Shown piece after piece: positions 1-4,803 of a stretch of DNA of 22,612 nt. Position 1 is the stretch's first letter. The number at the start of each line of letters is the position of its first letter. The notes below the pieces were generated by a model. The model made no database searches and was not told where the DNA came from. It saw only the letters and a list, made by a program, of their open reading frames with translations. The position numbers were made by a program, and so were the translations under genes. The DNA is from a virus, in IMG/VR virus record IMGVR_UViG_3300042881_002504, positions 1 through 22,612 of that record. One strand, 5' to 3'.

Positions 1-28
1 CAACTGCATTTTCTTTTTCATCATTCAT
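1..28 (-). CDS. Start of an unidentified gene (partial, runs off left edge)
   Basis: An ATG at 28 on the minus strand overlaps the TGA stop of the methyltransferase gene as ATGA. It opens a frame reading M-N-D-E-K-E-N-A-V before the window ends. A purine-rich AGAGGTG and a closer AGG lie upstream. The tight overlap is typical of phage operons and suggests translational coupling with the methyltransferase. Nothing can be said about function from nine residues. Confidence 0.45.
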
Positions 29-735
29 AAACCTAGCACCTCTTGGCGTAATCGTTTAACTGCTACCTCGCAATACTGTTCTTCTCGCTCAATGCCTATA
101 GCCTTACGGCTCATATCTTTTGCCGCCCTAAGCGTAGTCCCTGAGCCAGCAAACGGATCTAGTATAGTTTCTACTCTTTTCTTTAGCTTAGTATCGGCCT
201 GGTCTATGCACCATTTCATAACGTCTAATGGCTTTTGAGTGGGATGCCATCTTTGCTCTGGACGCTGTTTAATCATTCCATTCCAAAGGTAATCAATACG
301 TCTTACAGCACCAGGCAGATTTGTCCAAGCTAATTCACAATCGGCAAAATCCCCTGTAATGTGTTTGTCCCAAACTAACCAACAAGCTGAAGGCGGCATA
401 GAATAGTAATTACCCCCAAAGATTATTGCTGGCTGAGTAATAAGCTGGTTGATTAAATCTTGGTCTACTGGCTTGTTATCCCAATCAGAAACCCCATAAT
501 CTTTTGCTACAGCTAACTTGCCTCGACTTTTGTTAGCCCCAGCAGCTTCCCCTATCCCATAAGGCGGGTCAGTAAGCACTAAATCCACAGGCTCTAATAA
601 CGGCAACACCTCCCTACAATCGGCATGGTAAAGGGTAACATAATCATCCTGGTAATAGGGGGTAGGTAATCTAGGATTTTTTAAAATTGGGTCAGCCTCT
701 ATAACTTCACCCTGTTTTAAATCGTTTTCATCCAT
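25..735 (-). CDS. DNA methyltransferase (beta-class N4-cytosine/N6-adenine)
   Basis: A 236-aa site-specific DNA methyltransferase that moves a methyl group from S-adenosylmethionine to an exocyclic amino group of adenine or cytosine. The catalytic motif DPPYGIG (motif IV, about residues 56-62) comes first and the SAM-binding motif DPFAGSGTT (motif I, about 194-202) comes last, which is the beta-class order. A target-recognition stretch lies between, with HPTQKP just before motif I. It is the last complete gene of the leftward early operon and is preceded by 480 non-coding bases. An AGGGG lies about 9 nt before the ATG. The length is right for an orphan phage enzyme, and no restriction nuclease is adjacent. 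Target sequence is unknown. Likely roles are protection from host restriction or marking of phage DNA; N6-A versus N4-C cannot be decided here. Confidence 0.93.
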   Translation of the reverse strand: MDENDLKQGEVIEADPILKNPRLPTPYYQDDYVTLYHADCREVLPLLEPVDLVLTDPPYGIGEAAGANKSRGKLAVAKDYGVSDWDNKPVDQDLINQLITQPAIIFGGNYYSMPPSACWLVWDKHITGDFADCELAWTNLPGAVRRIDYLWNGMIKQRPEQRWHPTQKPLDVMKWCIDQADTKLKKRVETILDPFAGSGTTLRAAKDMSRKAIGIEREEQYCEVAVKRLRQEVLGL

Positions 736-760
736 AAATTTTATCCCCTAACTATTACCA

Positions 761-788
761 ACTATACAAGAAATTGAAATAGTTCAAA
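761..788 (-). promoter_or_regulatory. Candidate promoter for the methyltransferase gene
   Basis: On the minus strand a TTTGAA/TTGAAC -35-like box (782-788) is followed after 15-16 bp by TATAGT (761-766), 26 nt before the methyltransferase ATG. The spacer is short of the ideal 17 bp and the area is AT-rich, so this is only plausible. Confidence 0.3.
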
Positions 789-951
789 ACACCCCATTGA
801 CCTTTGTTTTGACTTAACCCCCTAATACCCCCACCCCCCAGTCGAATGGAGAGATCTATTCTATCCAGTACGCACCGGCGTAAAGTCCCCCTCGCCCCCT
901 AAGGGGTATCACACTAACACAACACAACCGTAATACTAGCTCTTAAACTAG

Positions 952-1051
952 CACAATGTTTGAGCATACATAGCGGAATTTTTTGTGTGGGACTAGGCTT
1001 TGCAACACAGTGTTTGCGCCTAAAGTAGCGATTTTTTTGTGGGAGGTTAGG
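952..1051. repeat. Diverged tandem direct repeat, two 46-bp units
   Basis: Unit A is 952-997 and unit B is 1006-1051, start-to-start distance 54 bp. Both begin CACARTGTTTG, have TAGCG near the middle followed by a T-tract ending TTTTTTGTG, and close with TAGG. Roughly four fifths of positions agree when one small gap is allowed. Found by eye. The region is non-coding, so the similarity is not protein-driven. Confidence 0.6.
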
Positions 1052-1215
1052 TATAGACTTAACCGGTACCCTACTCGTTTTCAAATTTGCTACGTTTTTG
1101 GAATTTATAGCCTAGGATTCCCAGCTATACCCTTGATTTTACTACCTAAAACCCTAAATCTATACCTAAATATAGAATTGACCGATAAGTATTGTTATGT
1201 GTCATTAATAAATAA

Positions 1216-1551
1216 CTATGCGATATCATTCAACAATTGCATGAACTCATCAGGTGTCATGCCGCTTATCGCGTGGAGTGCTACCACTTCGCAGGGATGG
1301 TACATACGTTTAGTACGTTCTCTATACCTTAACTGCGCTTCAGTAATACCTATCGCCTTACCCATTTGGTCACGTGATAACCCTAGGTGTCTGCGCACTG
1401 CCTGGTATAAGTTACCCTTAGACTGAGGCAAGGTATGGTAATGTCCTACCCTTATCCTGGCATTAGGTCTCTTGTGCAATCGGTTATACCTTGTTTGGTC
1501 GACAGTAGGCCACACACCTAAAGAGTACCTGGTTGTGCTGCTTAGTTGCAA
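1216..1551 (-). CDS. Cro/C1-type helix-turn-helix regulator
   Basis: Up to 111 aa. The C-terminal half carries a helix-turn-helix of the XRE/Cro-C1 type: residues about 50-78 read as two helices around DQMGKAIGITEAQLRYRER, followed by a helical tail. This predicts sequence-specific DNA binding, probably control of phage transcription. The start is uncertain: the longest frame begins with TTG at 1551, where AAAGG sits only two bases upstream. There is no in-frame ATG before the HTH, and the stronger AAGGAGG at 1582-1588 has no start codon at a usable distance. The N-terminal 45 residues are basic and may not all be translated. It lies downstream of the replication gene, unlike the usual repressor position, so it may be a late-acting switch. 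Confidence 0.65.
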   Translation of the reverse strand: MQLSSTTRYSLGVWPTVDQTRYNRLHKRPNARIRVGHYHTLPQSKGNLYQAVRRHLGLSRDQMGKAIGITEAQLRYRERTKRMYHPCEVVALHAISGMTPDEFMQLLNDIA

Positions 1552-1681
1552 TACCTTTGGTTTGTTGTGAGCGTGACGCCTGCCTCCTTGCCTCTAGGTT
1601 ACGTTCTGTTATTCACCCTACTCTTACCTTAGCCCTATCGTTTATGTCGCAACGTAGGCCAAGCTAGGGCTGTTTAATTAG
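1552..1681. other. Intergenic gap with inverted repeat
   Basis: 130 bp between the replication gene and the HTH gene. It contains an inverted repeat AGCCCTA (1631-1637) / TAGGGCT (1665-1671) with a 27-nt loop and no T-tract in the leftward direction, so it is not a clear terminator. An AAGGAGG (minus, 1582-1588) lacks a nearby start codon. Confidence 0.35.
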
Positions 1682-2344
1682 CTACTCTGGCACATCGCTG
1701 TAGTCTATAGGCTCAGTCTTAGCTTTAGCTAGTAAAGTTTTCTTAAATTCTTGGTACTCAGCTCGTTCTTGTTTCTTGCGAGCGTCCTCTTTAGCTTTGT
1801 CTGCACTACTAGGCTTTGGCTTTGTTTCTACTAAATCTAAATTTTTATAAAACTCTAACGCGTTATTTGGATTATTAGATTTTGATCTAAGTTTAGATCT
1901 AGATCTAGATAGGTGTCCACTTTGGCCACTTGCTGTGACAAAATGGCCACTTGGAGTGACAATCTGGCCACTTCTAGTGTCCATTATGGCCACTTCGCCA
2001 GTGTTGTTAGCGCTTGAAGTGTCCACTTTGGCCACTTGGGTTTCTAGCTGTGTTTTTACACGCTGGAGGAAGTTGTCAGTTACCTTTAGCACTCTTGCCC
2101 TACCTTTTCCGCTGTGACTACCTGAAATGACGTTATCAGCTATGGAGCGGTCGATAACTCGCCTCATAGTCCGCAATGGAAGCCTTAAGTCTGCTGCCAT
2201 GGTTTCTATAGCTGCGAAACATTCCTGGCCTCCGTCGTTCCACCTGTGGATGTAATTTACTAGGGCTGCTTGATGATAGCTCAGGCCAATATCAAGATAC
2301 ACCTCAAATACTTGGCGAAAAAATCCTGGTTGTGTTAAGTTCAT
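1682..2344 (-). CDS. Replication initiator, lambda O-like winged-helix protein
   Basis: 220 aa from the ATG at 2344, chosen because AGGAAA lies 6 nt upstream; a GTG at 2380 would add 12 residues. Residues about 1-95 form a winged-helix-like domain (YLDIGLSYHQAALVNYIHRW, then a helix pair with LRLPLRTMRRVIDRSI) resembling the N-terminal DNA-binding half of phage O-type replication proteins. The middle is low complexity and coincides with the DNA iterons; the C-terminus is highly charged and probably disordered, with a possible contact surface for helicase loading. In lambda the O protein binds repeats inside its own gene and recruits the helicase loader. The same layout is seen here. No helicase-loader gene is visible in the window; it could lie off the left edge. 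Confidence 0.75.
   Translation of the reverse strand: MNLTQPGFFRQVFEVYLDIGLSYHQAALVNYIHRWNDGGQECFAAIETMAADLRLPLRTMRRVIDRSIADNVISGSHSGKGRARVLKVTDNFLQRVKTQLETQVAKVDTSSANNTGEVAIMDTRSGQIVTPSGHFVTASGQSGHLSRSRSKLRSKSNNPNNALEFYKNLDLVETKPKPSSADKAKEDARKKQERAEYQEFKKTLLAKAKTEPIDYSDVPE
1822..1850 (+). promoter_or_regulatory. Weak candidate rightward (antisense) promoter
   Basis: TTGTTT (1822-1827), 17 bp, TTATAA (1845-1850) on the plus strand, pointing through the iterons towards the terminator at 2365-2390. The area is AT-rich, so a chance match is likely. It is listed only because a rightward terminator exists with no rightward gene before it. Confidence 0.22.
1829..1912. other. AT-rich candidate DNA-unwinding region beside the iterons, with clustered GATC
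   Basis: Reading in the direction of the initiator gene, the iterons are followed by an A/T-rich stretch. It includes TAGATC tandem units and three GATC sites at 1884, 1896 and 1902. Iterons next to an AT-rich unwinding element repeat the lambda origin order. Confidence 0.5.
1913..2039. other. Candidate replication origin: five iterons inside the initiator gene
   Basis: Five copies of a 21-22 bp repeat with core TGGCCACTT begin at 1913, 1935, 1956, 1977 and 2019. Cores sit at 1923, 1944, 1965, 1987 and 2029, so spacing is 21, 21, 22 and 42 (one unit is degenerate). The flank reads GTGTCCA or GTGACAA. A spacing near two helical turns puts all sites on one DNA face, as for initiator-binding iterons. 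In the encoded protein the cores are read in two different frames (VAKVD/VAIMD against SGQIV/SGHFV/SGQSG), so conservation acts on DNA rather than protein. Confidence 0.8.
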
Positions 2345-2364
2345 TGTGTTTCCTGTATCTCTTG

Positions 2365-2390
2365 GCCGGTGTGACACCACCGGCTTTTTT
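2365..2390 (+). terminator. Intrinsic terminator pointing rightward, antisense to the left operon
   Basis: Perfect 7-bp stem GCCGGTG (2365-2371) / CACCGGC (2378-2384), loop of 6, then six T (2385-2390) on the plus strand. In the minus direction no T-tract follows the stem, so it should stop rightward transcription only. It lies between the replication gene start (2344) and the stop of the next upstream gene (2396). No plus-strand gene precedes it. Confidence 0.75.
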
Positions 2391-2395
2391 ATTGC

Positions 2396-2677
2396 TTAAA
2401 ATTGGCGCGCGATTAATTTCTTAAATCGTGTGCGGTGTGGATTGCTAACTATCGCATTACCAGCAACGCAAACGGCTCCGACGCTGGCAAGGTAATCAAC
2501 TAACTTGTTAAAATCCTTTACTGGTAAATTTAACAAAGCAGCGGCTTTTTCCTTTGGATACTTAAAGCAATAGCCGTTCATTTCCTCTTCCATAATCTCT
2601 TCCAGCAATTTAGCGGCGAGCTCCCCATATTTCTTTCTATCGTGCTTTTTAAATCGCTCCCATTCAAAATAAACCAT
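2396..2677 (-). CDS. Unknown small early protein
   Basis: 93 aa, with a perfect GGAGGT 4 nt before the ATG. I do not recognise the family. It is charged and mostly helical: an acidic amphipathic stretch around residues 20-33 (KLLEEIMEEEMNGY), then a part at about 46-80 that could be a small winged-helix (AALLNLPVKDFNKLVDYLAS, then a short hairpin). Its place between the excisionase-like gene and the replication initiator suggests a role in early regulation or replication. Its ribosome binding site overlaps the stop of the preceding gene (2679), so the two are probably translated together. Confidence 0.7.
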   Translation of the reverse strand: MVYFEWERFKKHDRKKYGELAAKLLEEIMEEEMNGYCFKYPKEKAAALLNLPVKDFNKLVDYLASVGAVCVAGNAIVSNPHRTRFKKLIARQF

Positions 2678-2678
2678 T

Positions 2679-2864
2679 TTACCTCCCCAATGTTTTTAAC
2701 CAGGCCTCAACTTCTGCGACCTGAAATCGTCTTACTTTGCCAATCCGAAGCACCGGCATACCTTTTTTAACTAGCATCTCAAACGTGCTCTTAGGCAGCG
2801 CTAGATGTCGCATTATTTCCTTGGTTGTAAGCCAACCTGCTGTTTTCTCTCTAATGTCTTGCAT
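2679..2864 (-). CDS. Excisionase/AlpA-like helix-turn-helix protein
   Basis: 61 aa. The pattern WLTTKEIMRHLALPKSTFEM, then a short wing with IGKVRRFQVAEVEAWLK, matches the MerR-like HTH fold of the HTH_17/excisionase/AlpA families, which bind short DNA repeats. Such proteins serve as recombination directionality factors or early transcription regulators. It is the first gene after the leftward promoter, about 25 nt from the predicted start of transcription, the place of a Cro- or Cox-like regulator. The ribosome binding site is weak (AGGG about 8 nt upstream). No integrase is visible, so a purely regulatory role is as likely as excision. Confidence 0.8.
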   Translation of the reverse strand: MQDIREKTAGWLTTKEIMRHLALPKSTFEMLVKKGMPVLRIGKVRRFQVAEVEAWLKTLGR

Positions 2865-2894
2865 GTATCACCCTATGTCATGGCGGTTTGTCTG

Positions 2895-2923
2895 ATACTA
2901 ACGCAGGGCAATCGTCCTGACAA
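2895..2923 (-). promoter_or_regulatory. Leftward early promoter
   Basis: On the minus strand TTGTCA (-35, 2918-2923), 17 bp, TAGTAT (-10, 2895-2900): close to the sigma70 consensus with ideal spacing. Transcription would begin near 2888, about 25 nt before the excisionase-like gene. Confidence 0.65.
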
Positions 2924-3010
2924 TTAAACTTTTTTTACAAGTATATTAAAAAGTCTGTAGACACGACTCTGTAAACCATGCCAATATCTGGAAACAGGGC
3001 AATGTTGCCC
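2904..3010. promoter_or_regulatory. Candidate operators: CAGGGCAAT at 2904 and 2995, palindrome at 2997-3010
   Basis: The 9-mer CAGGGCAAT occurs at 2904-2912, inside the leftward promoter spacer, and again at 2995-3003, downstream of the rightward promoter. The second copy is part of the palindrome GGGCAA-TG-TTGCCC (2997-3010). A repeated half-site at both promoters suggests a repressor such as one of the two HTH proteins. No T-tract follows, so the palindrome is not a terminator. Confidence 0.4.
2917..2947 (+). promoter_or_regulatory. Candidate rightward early promoter sharing the -35 region
   Basis: CTGACA (2917-2922) and TATATT (2942-2947) on the plus strand, spacer 19 bp. The -35 boxes of this and the leftward promoter occupy nearly the same bases, so polymerase could bind only one at a time. 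The spacer is long; an activator may be needed. Confidence 0.4.
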
Positions 3011-3028
3011 CGCAGCAGCAAGGAATGT

Positions 3029-3487
3029 ATGAGCATTAAAAACCAAGCAATAACTCTTATCCTGGCTAAGATAGCTAAGGGTATGAAGGCTCAGGATGCG
3101 ATTAACAGCGTCCTGGGCCAAGGTGTAGCAGATAAATTAAACCAATTAAGGAGACACAAGATGAAGAAGTTAATTCTAGCTCTAGCGTTAATACCAAGCA
3201 TAGCCGCCGCAGAGTGTGACAGTGAGTGCCAGCTCTTTGCTGAGCTGTACAACCTACCAGTGCCGACAAGCTCTGCGCCGTCTTACGGCTTGCCAGTGCA
3301 ACCGGCTTTACCTGTACCACAGGATAAAGGGCCATGGGGTACCGGCTACTCTATTGTCACTAGCACCAGGCCGCAGCGTAACCTGTACGACAGAGACGTG
3401 ACAGGCTCAGAGACAGTACAGCGGATTGTGCCTAACGACGCTCTAGGGCAGCCGATGCGAGGACTAGACTTAACAACAGGATGGTAA
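3029..3487 (+). CDS. Long form: helical N-terminal extension fused to the secreted protein
   Basis: An ATG at 3029 with AAGGAA 3 nt before it opens 44 codons (MSIKNQAITLILAKIAKGMK and onward, ending NQLRRHK) that run without a stop into the signal-peptide protein starting at 3161. The 44 residues look like an independent small helical protein with its own ribosome binding site, followed in the same frame by a second start with a stronger site. Either a 153-aa fusion is made, with an internal membrane-crossing segment, or two overlapping products are made. A further in-frame ATG at 2978 lacks a ribosome binding site. I cannot tell which product dominates. Confidence 0.45.
   Translation: MSIKNQAITLILAKIAKGMKAQDAINSVLGQGVADKLNQLRRHKMKKLILALALIPSIAAAECDSECQLFAELYNLPVPTSSAPSYGLPVQPALPVPQDKGPWGTGYSIVTSTRPQRNLYDRDVTGSETVQRIVPNDALGQPMRGLDLTTGW
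3161..3487 (+). CDS. Small secreted (periplasmic) early protein
   Basis: 108 aa from the ATG at 3161, chosen because AAGGAG lies 7 nt upstream and the protein then begins with a textbook signal peptide: MKK, a hydrophobic run LILALALIPSI, and an AAA cleavage site before ECDSEC. There is no lipobox cysteine at the right place, so a soluble periplasmic product of about 90 aa is predicted. It is rich in Pro, Gly and Ser, with a Cys pair at the mature N-terminus. I recognise no family. As the first gene of the rightward early operon, a secreted protein could serve superinfection exclusion or envelope modification; this is inference from position only. Confidence 0.7.
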   Translation: MKKLILALALIPSIAAAECDSECQLFAELYNLPVPTSSAPSYGLPVQPALPVPQDKGPWGTGYSIVTSTRPQRNLYDRDVTGSETVQRIVPNDALGQPMRGLDLTTGW

Positions 3488-3488
3488 C

Positions 3489-3542
3489 ATGGGAAGGATT
3501 ATTAGAGGTCTAATCGGTTTAGTAATGAGTTTGTTTGTATAA
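3489..3542 (+). CDS. Possible 17-residue hydrophobic peptide
   Basis: ATG at 3489 opens MGRIIRGLIGLVMSLFV, ending TAA at 3542, between the secreted protein and recT. It is basic at the N-terminus and then hydrophobic, like a tiny membrane peptide. An AGGA lies about 9 nt upstream. Too short to be sure it is translated. Confidence 0.25.
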   Translation: MGRIIRGLIGLVMSLFV

Positions 3543-3551
3543 GAGGAAATT

Positions 3552-4334
3552 ATGAGTAAAGAACTAACGGTAACAAATAATTTAGAGATGCTTAACACGT
3601 TGCGAAATACCGTGGCACCAGGGCTAACTGACCCAGAGTTTTTGTTGTTTGCTGAGATGTGCAGGGCAACCGGCCTTAATCCGGCCACAAAAGAGATTTG
3701 GGCTATCAAGGTAAATGGACGCTTGCAGCTAATGACGGGCATTAATGGCTTCTTAAAGATAGCTAATAGCCACCCTCAGTTTGATGGGATGGAAGTCACG
3801 TTTGAGTGGGAGGACAAGCATCTTATGAGTGCTACAGCTAAAGTGTACCGCAAGGATAGGCGATTCCCTAGCATAGCTACGGCGTATATGAGCGAGTACG
3901 GCAAGAAAACTGCTATATGGGCTCAGATGCCGTCGGTGATGCTTTCCAAGTGCGCGAAGGGGTTGGCGATACGAGAGGCATTTATAAACGAGCTGGGCGG
4001 CCTCTATACCCAGGAAGAGATGCCGTCAGAGTTTGCTCCGCCGAAGGCATACGAGCCGCCACCAATAGATCACACGATCCATGGTGACGTTTATGAGCCT
4101 AGACCGGCAGGAACGCCTAAGCCTAAAGCGGTAAAAACCTTTTACGATACTAGCTCACTAGATGGTGATCAGCGTTTAGCGGCTGAGAAGTATCTTAAAA
4201 CATGCCAGGCGGTGCAGATAACTGAAACAATCTGGAGAGCGCCTATCCGGCTAAACAGGTTAACCCAGTGCATAACGGAGGATGTCAAAGATGTCAGTGA
4301 AGACGAAAAGATTGTTATTGAGCAGCAAGGTTAG
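3552..4334 (+). CDS. bet: RecT/Bet-family single-strand annealing protein
   Basis: 260 aa. Phage recombinase that coats single-stranded DNA and anneals it to a complementary strand, working with a 5'-3' exonuclease. Residues about 20-155 match the RecT/lambda Bet core: LTDPEFLLFAEMCRATGLNP, TKEIWAIKVNGRLQLMTGIN, QFDGMEVTFEW, VYRKDRRFPSIATAYMSEYG, then MLSKCAKGLAIREAF and GGLYTQEEMP. The order and spacing agree with lambda Bet, and the length is similar to Bet (261 aa). The tail after residue 165 is Pro-rich and variable, as usual. AGAGGAAA precedes the ATG. Neighbours include an SSB-tailed protein and PD-(D/E)XK-type proteins that may act in the same pathway. No classic RecE or lambda Exo gene is seen. 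Confidence 0.92.
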   Translation: MSKELTVTNNLEMLNTLRNTVAPGLTDPEFLLFAEMCRATGLNPATKEIWAIKVNGRLQLMTGINGFLKIANSHPQFDGMEVTFEWEDKHLMSATAKVYRKDRRFPSIATAYMSEYGKKTAIWAQMPSVMLSKCAKGLAIREAFINELGGLYTQEEMPSEFAPPKAYEPPPIDHTIHGDVYEPRPAGTPKPKAVKTFYDTSSLDGDQRLAAEKYLKTCQAVQITETIWRAPIRLNRLTQCITEDVKDVSEDEKIVIEQQG

Positions 4335-4348
4335 GAGGTGTCTGTATT

Positions 4349-4558
4349 ATGGCAAGAAAGAGGAAAGTAAGAGCAAAGGTGTCATCATTCGGGAAACCTT
4401 ACGATGCTTGCAGAGAGGGATTCCGGCGGTGGACGACCTATGTCGAACCGGAGAGCCTGGAGCAAGTGAAGGGACTCTCTCAGATACTAAACAAAACAAC
4501 CTACGAGGTGGTAAATGAAGCGATCAAAGAGTATGTCCGTAAGCACCTCAGACGTTAA
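4349..4558 (+). CDS. Small basic protein, ribbon-helix-helix-like
   Basis: 69 aa, with AGGAGG (4333-4338) overlapping the recT stop and an ATG at 4349. The very basic N-terminus (MARKRKVRAK) is followed by a possible beta strand (RRWTTYVEP) and two helices (ESLEQVKGLSQILN, then TTYEVVNEAIKEYVRKHLRR). That is the strand-helix-helix pattern of Arc/CopG DNA-binding proteins, which bind operators as dimers. A role as regulator of the recombination operon is inference. The next gene starts inside its 3' end (4515). Confidence 0.65.
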   Translation: MARKRKVRAKVSSFGKPYDACREGFRRWTTYVEPESLEQVKGLSQILNKTTYEVVNEAIKEYVRKHLRR

Positions 4559-4691
4559 AAAGATAATCAATCGGCTGATAGATTCGTTTAAGAGTGATGA
4601 GCCTTTAAGCGTGTTCGAGCTTGGGCAGATTGATGGGCTTAGGTGGGTTATTGATTGTTTAGAACAAATAGAAACCCCCGAAGAGAATTAA
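4515..4691 (+). CDS. Unknown 58-aa early protein overlapping the ribbon-helix-helix gene
   Basis: ATG at 4515 with GAGGTG 4 nt upstream; TAA at 4689-4691. The 58-aa product starts MKRSKSMSVS, continues with VKKIINRLIDSF and ends in an acidic helix (LRWVIDCLEQIETPEEN). It overlaps the previous gene by 44 bp in another frame. A terminator stem covers its last codons. The good ribosome binding site and balanced composition support a real gene; function unknown. Confidence 0.6.
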   Translation: MKRSKSMSVSTSDVKKIINRLIDSFKSDEPLSVFELGQIDGLRWVIDCLEQIETPEEN

Positions 4692-4708
4692 CTCAACGGG
4701 GGCCTTTT
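4675..4708 (+). terminator. Intrinsic terminator
   Basis: CCCCCG (4675-4680) pairs with CGGGGG (4697-4702), with a smaller inner GAG/CTC pairing, followed by CC and TTTT (4705-4708). The T-tract is short, so it may be leaky. It lies over the 3' end of the 58-aa gene; genes from 4804 onward need read-through or their own promoter. Confidence 0.55.
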
Positions 4709-4803
4709 GGAAATATATGAGGAGTTCAGAGTATCAGAAAAAACGTAATTTTGTAAAGTTCAATACAGTATTAACAAATGTAGTAGTTAAATTAAGGAAA
4801 CAA

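Larger units (their letters stand above)
736..1215. other. 480-bp non-coding region in the leftward early operon
   Basis: No convincing gene on either strand; only frames below 20 codons without ribosome binding sites appear on the minus strand. It holds a C-rich block on the plus strand (about 812-906, giving several G5-G6 runs on the minus strand), a diverged tandem repeat (952-1051), a perfect 11-bp inverted repeat (TTAGGTATAGA at 1048-1058, complement at 1159-1169) and A/T tracts. It separates the HTH gene from the methyltransferase, so it may carry regulatory sites or a small RNA. Confidence 0.6.

Noticed and set aside
983-1426. 147-codon plus-strand frame
   Set aside because: Runs across non-coding repeats and then antisense to the HTH gene; odd composition, rare start, no ribosome binding site. 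The opposing frame has a recognisable HTH.
1913-2039. CRISPR-like short repeat array
   Set aside because: Repeats are adjacent with no unique spacers, the period is two helical turns, and they lie inside a replication gene; iterons explain them better.
1935-2117. 60-codon plus-strand frame across the iterons
   Set aside because: Shadow of the replication gene; its regularity comes from the DNA repeats.
2679-2864. Proof of a temperate life style from the excisionase-like gene
   Set aside because: The HTH_17 fold is shared by general regulators, and no integrase or attachment site is visible in the window.
2924-3335. Minus-strand frames of 65 and 77 codons
   Set aside because: Antisense to the signal-peptide gene and promoter region, without ribosome binding sites.
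4282-4518. 78-codon plus-strand frame overlapping the ribbon-helix-helix gene
   Set aside because: Lies in the wrong frame; the gene at 4349 has the AGGAGG site and a recognisable fold pattern.
4717-4803. N-terminal extension of the SSB-tailed protein
   Set aside because: The ATG at 4717 has a poor site next to the terminator; the ATG at 4804 has AAGGAAA. The extension remains possible but is not preferred.
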